Source: Hyposmocoma kahamanoa (taxonomy: Eukaryota; Arthropoda; Insecta; Lepidoptera; Cosmopterigidae). Taken from it: DNA of 64,000 nt. The translations under genes and the position numbers were made by a program. The DNA is taken from NCBI RefSeq assembly GCF_003589595.1, contig NW_020653854.1, positions 25,537,927 to 25,601,926 of the forward strand, read 5' to 3'. Positions 10,653 through 21,080 of the stretch are shown piece by piece (within the stretch, counting starts at the first letter, position 1; each line of letters begins with the position of its first letter). The notes beneath the pieces are model-generated. The model made no database searches, was not told where the DNA came from, and saw only the letters and a list, made by a program, of their open reading frames with translations.

Positions 10653-11050
10653 TTCCCTTTCACAGTGCCGAAGCGGCTACGAGCGGGTAGATCCAAATGT
10701 CGAAACCGCAAATAGAGAAAGGTACGGGCGGACCGACCCAATAGATCTACCCGCGTCCGCTTCGAGGCAGGCGCCGGCGCGCACGGCCACTGTGAACGCC
10801 ACGAGCGTCTACGTACATATGATTTACACGCACCCGCGCCCGCCGGCACTTGGAATAAGGCCTTAGCGTGTTGACTCTGATGTATACATTTGTGAGGATC
10901 AGTACTCAGCGACTGGAGGACGTGTGGAGGTATAGGGGCACGCAGGACAAAAGATGTGCCATAGTCTGGGGAGATACACGCACTCTCCGAGCTATAACCC
11001 CACCTGTGCATGCTCTCCTTGCTTCGACCGACTTGGGTTCGCAATCTATT
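10653..11050. other. GC-rich stretch, unclassified
   Basis: GC content is clearly above the surroundings. CGAAGCGG and GCGGGTAGATC (10677-10695) are answered by the inverse GATCTACCCGCG and CCGCTTCG (10742-10763). A 137-codon minus-strand frame (11044-10631) spans it but has low-complexity Arg/Pro/Ser composition. It could be an unrecognised mobile element or an exon; no single reading is convincing. Confidence 0.35.
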
Positions 11051-13406
11051 TAGACACTAAGTCCTAAAATAGAATACAAAATGAGATCTACGAGTACTAA
11101 GCACTTAAATACAAGAACAACATTAAAGCGATTACTTTAAGTCGTCGCGGAAAATTTATGTACCTACTGGGAGAACCAAAGCAACCTTGTCCTCCATATT
11201 AGCATAGACATACAAAATAACACAACTACTATCAAATCCGCATAACAGTGAAAGAGTTGAATCAATCATTTTGGAAAAAATACATAGTAAAATTGAGCAT
11301 ATATATGCACAGATTGCTATGCGGTGTGAAAACACAATTCCTAAAAATTTTCACGATAGAAAAAACCACACTTAAGTCGAAATTTTATTAGAAAACTGCT
11401 GTATAGGTTTTTTTACATACACCAATTTTTTTTTAATTTCAACTGAACTAAATAGAACACGTTATAATATACAATATATATTTTTCAAATGACTTCGATT
11501 TCGATTGTAAAAAACAAATTCTGAAATAAAGCCAGTGTTCCTGTCGCTCGACCCAAGCAATATGAACCGTATTAGTATGGGAAAAATTAATTCGAGATGA
11601 GGTAGTATGTTTATTGTGGGAGAAAAAGGAAATTTTGTACAATCTATACCTGAAAAAGGTATGCAAAAAGGGCCTTAATCAGAAAATAGACCATGTCCCT
11701 AATTGGTTGTTACGCAACCTAAGAGTTATAGGCCTGACACAAAAGGCCGGTTAACCAAGCCACCCATTTATCATTGTTTGCCTACAGATTGTTACAATAA
11801 AGGGATTCACGCATTATCTTTTATTTTACTTCATTATTTTAGGCAAAACACAATCGCTTTCACTCTATTGATTTATTTTTTGCGGCCTTTTTTCAACTTT
11901 TTGCTTTGTCACTGAGATTGATAAATTTCGTACAGTCATCTGATGCTAGTAAAAAAAAAAGAAAATCGTCGAGAACGTTAGTTAAAGGGAAAACACTTAA
12001 CAGAAAATGAAGAAGCGCGCGCTATACAAAAAGTAGATAAAAATAGATCGAAGTATATTCATGTAAAAAGACTGCGAACTTGTTAAACGCCTGAACTCAG
12101 CTCTTACGATGCGAGAGAATAGAAAACAGGGTACTTGAGCGATATCCAGGCGATGGCGCTCGTTTTGTATGCAAATTCGCCACGTTCTTATGAATATGAA
12201 AATTTTCTATTAGAACGTGTCTTTGGTGTCATCTTGATGTACTTGTCTCTCGTCGGATGCTTTTCGCCGCTCAGCAGTTTGTGGCGATTTCAGCAAATCG
12301 AATCAGTGTATTAAACGTGTACACAACTTCCTAACTAACTAGAGGCGGCGTTTACAGGAAAACCCTCAAAGGAAACCGTGATATTGGATCAGACGTGTCG
12401 GATAGACTTTCACTAGAGCGATACGCCGAATATGTATTCGTTTTCTAGCTGACAGATGTTCCCGAGGAAATTCTTTCGTAAAAATGTTCCGCAATCCTAG
12501 AAGTTGTATAAAGAATATTGGGAATGAAGTCATCAAATAATTAATGGATCTGCTTGGCGAATAGTTTCTCAATAAATCTTTGTTAAGATAGAAAGGTTTT
12601 ATTTTTAACCATAATCCAACTAAGCTACTAAAACATGGTTGGAAAGTAGGCGGTATCACTTCGGAGAGGTGAATACTCTCGGAATTCTTTTCTTTGCCCG
12701 AGATTGTTTTATAAATAACACCCAAATCAATAATTCTTAGCAGATGACACTGCAGAAGCTACAGCGCTTTTTTCATAACCTATTTATTGCTAACAAAATG
12801 TTCTTTATTACAAATGGGATAAAGTTTCAGATACTTAAAAACACCGAAATAAATATATAAATAAATATACAGACCTCAACCTAACATCCCACAGAATGGC
12901 TAAGGAAATGGTTAGGGACTTCACATGTATGGTTACTTGAGAACCTTCACGATATGTTCACGAGCGAGAGCTATTGCTACAAAATATTCACAAATGTACG
13001 CAACTTAGGAATTAAAGTCACAGTCACATGCCGCAATAACCAACAGAATTCAACGAACTGTCTGGATCAAGTGAATTAATCAAAATTCACCTAATTCCCC
13101 AAGTTCGGAATACAAACATTTCCAAAGTTAAAAGCCAAACCGTTCGATGGGAAGGCGTGCAATAGTAATCACTCCCAAGGGCTGGACACTGGGGGAATAT
13201 CTTTAAAGCTAGCGACAAATTCTCAAAGGAGTTTGGGAGACAATTTCACGTACGACTGTCTAAGTTGAGAAGAAAATACGAAATTGTTTGTGGGGAATTG
13301 AACAAAATTTCGGAATTCCAACATATGTATCTAATGGGAAAAGAAATGTAATACAAAATTGTACCGTATATACGTATATGTATATACCGGTAAATTACAT
13401 TTGGAA
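11051..13406. other. AT-rich stretch, no supported gene
   Basis: Apart from Rep-G at 11517-11612 nothing is recognised. The 119-codon minus-strand frame at 12725-12366 has no known motif and no neighbouring copy, so it is left uncalled. Confidence 0.5.
11517..11612 (-). repeat. Rep-G, second copy
   Basis: It is the inverse of 155-258: AAATAAAGCCAGTGTTCCTG, CGCTCGACCC, ATGAACCGTATTA and TTAATTCGA with GATGAGGTAG. Confidence 0.5.
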
Positions 13407-13534
13407 TTTTTTATATAATACGAAGTGCCGGGACGTACAAGTCGTGCGCCTGATGGTAAGCTACATGCCTGTCCATAACAGTTGCAGTAGCTTTAAATCA
13501 CAAAGATCTGAGACAAGTCTCATGTGCCCGTAAT
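13407..13534 (-). mobile_element. Rep-K, 3' half
   Basis: Poly(A) side first: TATATAATACGAAGTGCCGG, GTCGTGCGCCTGATGGTAAG and TGTCCATAACAGTTGCAG. An internal deletion removes part of the large hairpin (GTTGCAGTAGCTTTAAATC). It faces the copy at 13632-13800. Confidence 0.8.
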
Positions 13535-13631
13535 GAAATAAACATGAATAAACATCATGAAGAGAGAACAAACCACGTTTTGCGCTCTTTACAGACCTCA
13601 TGGTCACGACCGAGATGGTGATAATACCATC

Positions 13632-13800
13632 TTTTGCCGCCAAGCAGTAATGTGAGCATTACTGCGTTTCAGTTGTCTCAGAGTGATGAGTACAGCGACA
13701 GTGCCCCTTATATCTTTGCTATTAAGGCTCTGAGTGCCACTGCAACGGTTATTGGTGTTGCTTACAACGTCCCGTTACTTAATATCATAAAAAAATATAA
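13632..13800 (+). mobile_element. Rep-K, diverged
   Basis: It starts with TTGCCGCCAAGCAGTAATG, keeps the small hairpin, and continues through CTCTGAGTGCCACTGCAAC to ATATCATAAAAAAATA, the poly(A) end. Internal sequence is strongly mutated. Confidence 0.75.
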
Positions 13801-13985
13801 GGTTAGGCCCTTATGAAAAACTAAGGTAGAACCGTTAAATTTTCCCGTATGTGCCGTAAAAAGAGCGACATAGGAAAAATTTTTAACATGGCCGCCAACG
13901 TCTCTTCACGTATATATAAAGCTGAACAGTTATTTACTACGATCACTCATCTGCTAAGTGTGTCGACTGTTCCAAATATAAAGCG

Positions 13986-14225
13986 GTACTAGCCTAGTGA
14001 GAGAATGGTTGGTTTACAATTGAGAAGTGGACGGTTCACATCCCTGTGTATGTATGTATCTATGAATTTCATTTAGAATTTACGTACATATGCGGATGTT
14101 TAGCAGCAATACTGAAGAAACACGCCGTAATGAATCCTTCATGTCGAAGAAGGTTCATAATCCAAAGAAAATGTGTGTGGTCCCCAGCCCGCATTAGACC
14201 AGTAGAGAACCTTGTGAAAGTAATT
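13986..14225 (+). mobile_element. SINE-L copy
   Basis: AGCCTAGTGAGAGAATGG at the head, GTTTAGCAGCAATACT in the middle and CATGTCGAAGAAGGTTCA near the end match the copy at 33985-34230. The repeat shared with other loci is GAAGAAGGTTCA followed by an AAACGTGTG-type block. It is heavily diverged. Confidence 0.5.
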
Positions 14226-14280
14226 GGTTAAATTGGCCTAAAGGACTTGCAACCGGGCCGCAAAACGAAATGATTTTTTT

Positions 14281-14502
14281 TATAATAATAATAACGTACA
14301 CACTCAACATAGCCCGCGCCCCGCACCGCGACATGGAAAACCCTGTGACGCGGGTGCCATGGACACACACTTAGACAACCACAAATTACACCCAAACTCA
14401 CGAGAGAAATAAATGTAGGCCATACAAATAGCCCGGGAATGGAACCTGGGACCTCTACGTGGCAGTCCGGCATGGTAACCGTTCGACCACGGAGGCAGTT
14501 AA
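14281..14502 (-). mobile_element. SINE-1, full length with small deletion
   Basis: On the minus strand it reads CTGCCTCCGTGGTCGAACGG, GCCGGACTGCCACG, CCCAGGTTCCATTCCCGGG, then the SINE-1 body and a (TTA)n tail ending in A residues. A few bases between CCCGGG and TTTGTATGGCC are deleted relative to the copy at 2668. Confidence 0.86.
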
Positions 14503-15237
14503 AACATAAGCGGTACTTAGCCACTTCTATTCTCTATCTCTTTGGTTTTTTGTTTCACAGGCTGTGGTTTGAGTTTGTTGTTGGATTGTTAAGAATATTT
14601 TAGTTACATTAAATATTGGTTGTGTTTCATTATTTTACATTTACATAATTAAGTCTTAAAATTCGTGCTTAGGCCACTCCGCAAAGACTCATGGCCTAAA
14701 CACGGTACTCGTCTTTAAGAATGCTCATTATGCAACGATTGCACAAAATACTATTTGAGAGATTTGTCTTCTTATGGCACCGTACTCTCCAAATTAAACA
14801 AAATAACAGATATTTCAAAGCTTTGTTTAGTATTTGTAACTTCATCGTAAATATATATTACATCCATGTTCTAGTCATCTTTTTAATTCCAGCTATAGCT
14901 AGTAGTTTTCAATATACAAGCTAGGCTTCAAACAAGGAGTGGCGGGAGCCGCGCCTGCATAATGTAACTCCTGTCTTGTGTTACATGTAGTTGCCTCGGA
15001 CTTCTTGGACAAGCAACTTACAAACATTAGTAATATTCGCTCATTTTGAGGAGACCTACTTTGTCTTAGAGATGGTCTTGGACCAAAATGACGTGTGAAA
15101 TATTTATACGTTTACTTATAAAATAAAAGAAACAATAAAGCAAATCAAAAATGTCTTGGATAATTCGCAGTTATTGCTGGAAAATGTTGGAGTTCCAGTT
15201 AAAAGATCGGGGATCAATAGCATGTTTAACGTCCGTC
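14503..15237. other. AT-rich stretch, nothing recognised
   Basis: No shared repeat or coding region found. Confidence 0.5.
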
Positions 15238-15310
15238 ATTATTATCACTAACCCATTGTACGTCCCACTGCTGGGCACGGATCTATTCTAAAGAGACGGT
15301 TAAGACCACC
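15238..15310 (-). mobile_element. SINE-L/RTE-type 3' tail
   Basis: On the minus strand it reads GCCCAGCAGTGGGACGTACA followed by ATGGGTTAGTGATAATAATG. This is the typical tail shared by some lepidopteran SINEs and RTE-like LINEs, also seen at 59815-59965. Confidence 0.5.
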
Positions 15311-15463
15311 TTCGGGTTACACACATTATACTTGCTACGTCAGATGTACCGCAACTTTTTTGGATGATGACGTTTGTTTTTAAGTTATCCATTTAAAGTT
15401 AACACCTGGTTTTACAGTCAGTCTCCATGTAAAATAAATAAACGAGACATATTTAGAAGCATT

Positions 15464-15694
15464 TAGAGCTCATAGTGAAAGCGTTCGTCCAGAACTGCCA
15501 CCTACCAATTTCAGCTCCGTTCCGTTCCGTTTTTGAAGGTGTCAGGGTGATAGGCACATGGTACTTCTTAATTCATGTCGCGACCCTCAGATCTTTGCGA
15601 TTAAAAGGTCTGGGTGGCATTGTAACTGCTATGGACACGCGTACCACAAGGCGCACGACCTGTACGTCCCTTAACTTAGTACCATAAAAAAAAA
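15464..15694 (+). mobile_element. Rep-K, both ends present, central deletion
   Basis: It begins TAGAGCTCATAGTGAAAGCG and TTCGTCCAGAACTGCCACC and ends CGTCCCTTAACTTAGTACCA with a run of nine A. The small hairpin (GCAGTAATG/CATTACTGC) is lost; the segment CAGCTCCGTTCCG replaces it. Confidence 0.85.
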
Positions 15695-16212
15695 TCTTTT
15701 ACCACTGCGTGGTTTTTAGTATTCTGAAGCAATGTTTGTAAAAACATCGAAATAACAACATAATATGGGCTTACGGTCCTTTAACTTGTCACCTACAGAT
15801 TAAGTTTTATTTAATAAAAAGACGGCGCTACCAGCGCTCTTAATTTTCAACATAAAATATTTAAGCTCAAACACTGAACTGAGCGGATTGAACTTTTCAT
15901 TTCAAATGGAACGAGTTGTACAAAAGTCCAGACAGGTGAAATATAGTTGGAGAATGGTGGAACGATAACTGTCACTAGGTCCAAATTCAGATATATGTTC
16001 CCCGTTGGGAAAATGGGGGACACAGGCAGGACGCAGTCATTGATAAACTGAGCACAACTTTGAGATGGCAAATCAGTTTTGTGATGCTGGTAAGTGCTTT
16101 TCAGTTCAAGGAAATCAAATTTTTATCCACTGACTACCATAAAAGGATAGAATAAAGTCTTGTGATACGTCATAGAAAATAAGAGACAGTACAGGCTAGC
16201 TAAAAACACAGA
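15695..16212. other. Stretch before the gap, nothing recognised
   Basis: No gene or shared repeat seen. Confidence 0.5.
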
Positions 16213-16612
16213 NNNNNNNNNNNNNNNNNNNNNNNNNNNNNNNNNNNNNNNNNNNNNNNNNNNNNNNNNNNNNNNNNNNNNNNNNNNNNNNNNNNNNNNN
16301 NNNNNNNNNNNNNNNNNNNNNNNNNNNNNNNNNNNNNNNNNNNNNNNNNNNNNNNNNNNNNNNNNNNNNNNNNNNNNNNNNNNNNNNNNNNNNNNNNNNN
16401 NNNNNNNNNNNNNNNNNNNNNNNNNNNNNNNNNNNNNNNNNNNNNNNNNNNNNNNNNNNNNNNNNNNNNNNNNNNNNNNNNNNNNNNNNNNNNNNNNNNN
16501 NNNNNNNNNNNNNNNNNNNNNNNNNNNNNNNNNNNNNNNNNNNNNNNNNNNNNNNNNNNNNNNNNNNNNNNNNNNNNNNNNNNNNNNNNNNNNNNNNNNN
16601 NNNNNNNNNNNN
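16213..16612. other. Assembly gap of 400 N
   Basis: Exactly 400 undetermined bases, a round number that suggests a scaffolding placeholder or an estimated gap size. Open frames crossing it are meaningless. Confidence 0.99.
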
Positions 16613-16889
16613 ATAAATGATTCCTAGTTTAAAATCCCATGCGTTACAACCATTTCGCATTTTCAAGCGTGAACAGTTCGAGAGGCAAGGCTTGAATTCG
16701 TTGGCAGCGTGCCTGCTTTTTCGATTTCGGGTCCCATAGCGACTCGGAGCTTTTTTACAACGAGAAACCTGCCTGAGAACAGAGCTAAGAGATTTGCTTT
16801 GTTATGTTCAAAATAAACTTTAACGATAGATTAAGAAACACAGGTGAATACAACGACTAACACGGCACTGGGACACTGAAACATGGTAT

Positions 16890-16950
16890 AAGTTAACGTC
16901 CCACAGGGTTCTATACTGAAACCCACATTATTTCTAGTTCGTTAATGAGA
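16890..16950 (+). mobile_element. Reverse transcriptase remnant
   Basis: GTCCCACAGGGTTCTATACT translates as VPQGSIL and continues KPTLFLV before a stop. This is the conserved motif around the GxPQGS block of non-LTR reverse transcriptases. Only about 17 residues are clear; the rest is decayed or hidden by the gap. Confidence 0.45.
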
Positions 16951-17210
16951 TGCTATTGTTGAAAGATTTAGCGAACACACATTTTGAACAGGGAATTGTT
17001 GTGTGGCATTGTTGGCGATGTGCCCAAGCTTCAGAATTGTGGATCCCATCGCGCCGCGCCTGCAGTTGCACCAAGCGTGGCCTGTCTGGAACACTAAAGG
17101 CGACAATTTATCTGCATTAGGATGTGCGGCTGGTTCAAAAGCTCTTTCTTATTTCTTTTCGTATTTCTATACACTTCTTATTGGATTGGAGTGTTTTTTC
17201 TTTTAAACAG

Positions 17211-17507
17211 TTGATATAAAACATCGATTAGAACAAATAGACCAAAAAAGAATTGAGTTAGTAAATACGGTGTTTGCAGCTAGATTTATGCAAATCGTCA
17301 AAATCCTCCATGGAAATATAAATCCTGAGTTAAGCTCACAAAACACACATTTACGAGATCATAAAGCAAGATCCCGAACACTACTACAGTGTCTTAACGC
17401 GAATAAATTTCATAAACTAAAAGAGAGTTTTATAGAGATATTGAAAATTCAGATTATCGTTAAAACATTTCCAACCTCATCCTAATGATGAAGTGATAAT
17501 AAAAAGC
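17211..17507 (+). other. Unrecognised coding-like stretch
   Basis: A pyrimidine-rich TTTTTTCTTTTAAACAG precedes an open frame of about 90 codons (17213-17485). It includes LEQIDQKRIELVNTVFAARF and KARSRTLLQCLNANKF, charged and protein-like. A second frame then opens at about 17455 (HPNDEVIIKS, YNRSLVIKPETIRSIALSNF) and runs to 17600. A donor-like GTAAGT lies at 17508. No frame is open across the whole interval, so a frameshifted pseudogene, a mobile-element remnant or two exons are all possible. I do not recognise the family. Confidence 0.25.
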
Positions 17508-17910
17508 GTAAGTTTCCTAGACACGTATAATAGAAGTTTGGTAATAAAACCCGAGACTATCCGGTCCATAGCTCTCAGCAACTTCAAGTTCCCCAAGTAG
17601 CCCCAGCAGGGGTATGACGCCAATAAAGTTGGTCGCAGGGACGAGTCTGGTCATTCGCTCGCCCTCGTCGACTCGTTTGAGTAAATTTGCCGAACCATCG
17701 AGTAAACTTAATGTTAATCTTTGGCTATAGGGGTGGCAGGTAAACATCGCTTTATGCATACATTGTTACGTAGTTTATTAGGATAAGAACATGACAGAAG
17801 GCAAGAGGAGACGAGAAGTTCCACGTTTCGCTTCCGCTTAGACTGTCGATGCGCACGTCTTTTCCGCTATTACTGCATAAAGCTTTTTCTCACGGCTTAA
17901 TGCAATTCTG

Positions 17911-17926
17911 TATATATATATATATA
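17911..17926. repeat. (TA)n microsatellite
   Basis: Eight TA units directly before SINE-L-like sequence. Confidence 0.95.
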
Positions 17927-17934
17927 GAGTGCCA

Positions 17935-18015
17935 ATAAGTGCGATGACTCCCTAGGAAGCAGTGGTAATCCAGTGTGAGAACGGTGGCTTCTCAATGGAG
18001 AGGCTAACTACCAAG
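17935..18015 (+). mobile_element. SINE-L head fragment
   Basis: AATCCAGTGTGAGAACGG and TGGCTTCTCAATGGAGAGGC resemble the heads at 13986 and 33985 (AGTGAGAGAACGGCTGCTT). Only the 5' part is present, directly followed by Rep-E. Confidence 0.4.
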
Positions 18016-18027
18016 AGGTACAAATAA

Positions 18028-18290
18028 CATTTTTTTAAAAAACCGACCTCAAAAGTTAGTGGAATTACACTTATTTGCCAAGTTTTATGGAAATCAGTTA
18101 CCGGAAAGTGCGTGAAACCGGATTCATCCCCTAATTTGCCAGCCTTAGAGATGGAATATTTTATTCAAATTTAAATGGGGCAAATACTGAGGTACCCTCT
18201 TTACAACAAAAAAAGAATAATCTAAATCGGTTCATAAATACCGGAGTAATCGCGAACCTCCTCCTTTTTTGAAGCCGGTTAAAAAACAAA
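18028..18290 (+). mobile_element. Rep-E, complete copy
   Basis: It starts AAAAAACCGACCTCAAAAG, has TTGCCAAGTTTTATGG, ACCGGAAAGTGCG, GGATTCATCCCC and AATACCGGAGTAATCGCG, and ends CCTCCTCCTTTTTTGAAGCC with GGTTAAAAAAC. No transposase is present. Confidence 0.8.
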
Positions 18291-18299
18291 CAAAACTTT

Positions 18300-18600
18300 C
18301 TTCGACTGGGCTGGTACAGCGACATCACCAAATCGGAGCTACCGCTCTCCCAACTGCGCTATGGAACGTGTCAGCAGACCTTATGAACTTCTCTATGTGC
18401 TCGTTACATATATTTCGACTCATACGTAGAACAAAGATCTATGTGCAAGACTACTTGTGCTCAGGACATAGCACATTTCGTTCGTTCTTCTTCGCTGTGG
18501 ATGTCATATCGACTGTTGTTTGATTTTATATTTCCGAAACGAACAAAGGTATATAAATTCTCAAAACACCTTTACATTGGACTTAGATTGAATAACGAAA
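18300..18600. repeat. Rep-J with tRNA-like A-box on minus strand
   Basis: The part from 18370 matches 9481-9680. At 18335-18365 the minus strand reads CATAGCGCAGTTGGGAGAGC, a tRNA A-arm-like sequence, but no B box or acceptor arm follows. It is interpreted as a SINE remnant. Confidence 0.5.
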
Positions 18601-18649
18601 TTATTCTCGTTTTTTTTCTTTTGAAATTATTCTCTTTAAAAAACGCGCT

Positions 18650-19048
18650 GAAGTATTACAGAGACGATTGAGAACTAAAAGAATGAATCTTTTGTATCAA
18701 CCTCCTTGCTTTAAAATCATATATTAAAAAAATTCGATTAACATGTCAATTAAAATATATAACCATTTGCCAAACCACATAAAACATTTAAGGGGACACG
18801 AATTTAAAAAAACTTTAGCATCTTGGCTAATGGACCACTGTTTTTATACTGTAAAAGAATATTTAGAATTTAGGACTGATTAATTTTTAATTTTATTTTA
18901 TGACATATGTACATTAATTTTAACTTAAATAATTTGCATACCTGAATGCAGGTTGAATACTGTTACTATTACGTTTTTATAAGATCTTGAAAAACATGTA
19001 TTTTTATGTATTCTTGCAAATATAAACTTTGACTTTGACTTTGACTCG
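18650..19048 (+). mobile_element. LINE-c 3' end fragment
   Basis: The last coding part translates as KIYNHLPNHIKHLRGHEFKK and CFYTVKEYLEFRTD before a stop. This parallels IYNKLPNEIK in the copy at 9917. A 3' untranslated region follows with CTGAATGCAGGTTGAATAC (also in that copy as TTGCAGGTTGAATAC) and a (CTTTGA)n tail. It has an internal stop and is dead. Confidence 0.72.
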
Positions 19049-19924
19049 TAATGTACCTATTCTCATTTCTCTATGTAATCACAACGGACTCTGTTCTTCG
19101 GATGAGTCGATTTGTGTTTGGGTTTAAATGGCTTTTCTGGCCGTCGTAACACGTGTGAGAAACCTATTATTATAAACCTATTATTCATTTTTCTTCACAT
19201 TCGATTTTAGTGTGAGTGTTCGACATTTGAGTGTGAGTGTGAACATAATAACAACAAACTAGTGGAGTGAATTGTTTACACAAAAAATATTTGAATATCA
19301 TGATTGTAATATACATCATGATATATACTAATTTCAGGCTTCACCTGGTAAGTAGTGGCCCCTCGAGACATCGTGACATCGTATCTAAATAAGATACATA
19401 TTAAATATTGAACATTGTTTTTTTTTAATGCAAAACAGGCACACGCTCACCTGATGTTAACAATACATGATACACGATGTCACGAATTCTCTCTTCAAAA
19501 ATTTGTGTCCGTTATATCTCTCAACATCATAATTCATGAACTAAAAATAAACATGGCTTTAATACTGAACCCTGCGGGATACTAACTTTTGCCGTATTTC
19601 CCAGACAAAGTCCCAGTGCTGTGTTAGCCGCTGTGTTCACACGTGTTTCTTAATTTAATATAAACTACTAAAGAATGTTTACAACTTCAAACCCACGCAA
19701 TAAATTGTCCATTTATAGACGCAGACTACGTATCTTTGAAACAGCACGTGGGACGATCAATGATTCAGATGTAGTTAAGACGAAGAGCAGATTAAATCCA
19801 ATTGCAAACGAGATTAGCGGATAAGTCATGGTTTTTCACGTAAATATCCGCCACAGTTAGCGTATAATTTGATAAAGTTCGGCGATCACAAGCCAGTGCT
19901 AACTACTTTCCTACTTAGCGTGTT
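19049..19924. other. Mostly unrecognised stretch
   Basis: A short inverted piece of Rep-J lies near 19085-19115, and AACTAGTGGAGTGAATTG at about 19257 recalls the SINE-2 tail. Nothing else is recognised. Confidence 0.45.
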
Positions 19925-20036
19925 ATATTGCAAGGATCGACCCGTAGACTTGCGTAAGACCATGGTGGATGGCACAGACTACGTAAGGCCTGTAACCAGT
20001 AGTGTGTGAAGTAGAGCTTTGGATGATGATGATGTT
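19925..20036 (+). mobile_element. RTE-like LINE 3' terminus
   Basis: The end of a coding frame reads DHGGWHRLRKACNQ and then a stop. It is followed by about 30 bases and a GATGATGATGATG tail. The pattern matches the terminus at 59200-59345 (DGWHKLREAYTHSG, stop, GATGATGG tail). Confidence 0.55.
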
Positions 20037-20507
20037 ATATTTACAGCCCAGTGTGACAGGCTTCAATTAATAATGTGGGTTCTTAAAGCCGAGTACCATG
20101 TTTAGGCCGCGAGGCTTTGTCGAGTTATAGGAACGGATTTTAAGAATGATTGTATACAATACTTTTTCTATGAGTAAATTAAAATAATGAAACGCAACCA
20201 ATATTTGAAGATTACTTGTCAACAATTCACAACAAATTCTAACGAAAGCCAAACAAATGCTACAAACAAAAAAGGAAAGAGATAGGCGTTTGAGTAGCGT
20301 CATATTTGATATTTAATATTGTTTTTAAATAGTTATTTTCTACCACATCGTTACGTCTTGTACACATGTTAACATTTCGAGATATTGTTTAATGAAACAA
20401 TTTGAAGTTTATCTACAAAGAATTTCACAAAAATAGTGACGTTATTCTGTTTAGTAACGCAGTGACGCGTTTAAGGAGACTCTGTTAATACGACGTTCTT
20501 TTTTGAA
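20037..20507. other. AT-rich stretch, nothing recognised
   Basis: No shared repeat or credible coding region. Confidence 0.5.
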
Positions 20508-20575
20508 GCTCTTTTTTATATAATATGAAGTGACGGGGCGAACAAGAAATGATCACATCAATGTCCTGATCCAAA
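20508..20575 (-). mobile_element. Rep-K, 3' terminal fragment
   Basis: TATATAATATGAAGTGACGG and GGCGAACAAG are the poly(A)-proximal end of Rep-K; the rest is missing. Confidence 0.5.
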
Positions 20576-20814
20576 CTAGATAATCTCCTGTACTTTACTG
20601 TAGTCCCAACTATCACAACCGGTTTAGAATTGTTCGTGTCATAAATTGTGTCATGAATCGTATACTGTGGTGGGCAAAGTGGATCAAATGCTCGTGTTGC
20701 ATGCGTCTCTGTCTATCTGTTCACTTGTGATACCACGCACATTGTCGAAAATGTTCTATTGATGATTTTCGTATTGATAACAATCGGACGGAACTTATCC
20801 ATAGAACAAACAAG

Positions 20815-20886
20815 GTAAATGAAGTGTTTATCGATGTTTGACATCTCGGCTTTTTTTATACAAAAATAGGCGCCCATTTGACCTTC
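20815..20886 (-). repeat. Rep-Q next to a Rep-K
   Basis: On the minus strand AAGATGAAGGTCAAATGGGC, GCCTATTTTTGTAT and GCCGAGATGTCAAACATCG match 35439-35515. In both places Rep-Q lies directly beyond the poly(A) end of a Rep-K copy. Confidence 0.5.
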
Positions 20887-21080
20887 ATCTTTTTTTTTAT
20901 ATTATAAAGTGACGGGACGAACACAAGTCGTGCGCCTGATGGTAAGTTACACGTCTGTCCATAACGGTTGAAGTGCCACTCAGAGCTTTAAATCGCAAAG
21001 TTCTGAAGGGCACTGCCGTTGCGTCAGTCTGTCAGCCTGAGACATAAGTTGGCACTCATGTGCCTGTAATGTAACTCATA
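20887..21080 (-). mobile_element. Rep-K, 3' two thirds
   Basis: TATTATAAAGTGACGGGACG, GTCGTGCGCCTGATGGTAAG, CGTCTGTCCATAACGGTTG and the large hairpin arms (GTGCCACTCAGAGCTTT, AAGTTCTGAAGGGCACTGCC) are present. It ends at CATGTGCCTGTAATGT, so the 5' third is missing. Confidence 0.85.

Noticed and set aside
10631..11044. 137-codon minus-strand frame
   Set aside because: It follows GC-rich composition, is rich in Arg, Pro and Ser, and has no domain.
12366..12725. 119-codon minus-strand frame
   Set aside because: No known motif, no second copy and composition typical of a chance frame.
16196..16666. 156-codon open frame across the gap
   Set aside because: It consists almost only of undetermined bases.
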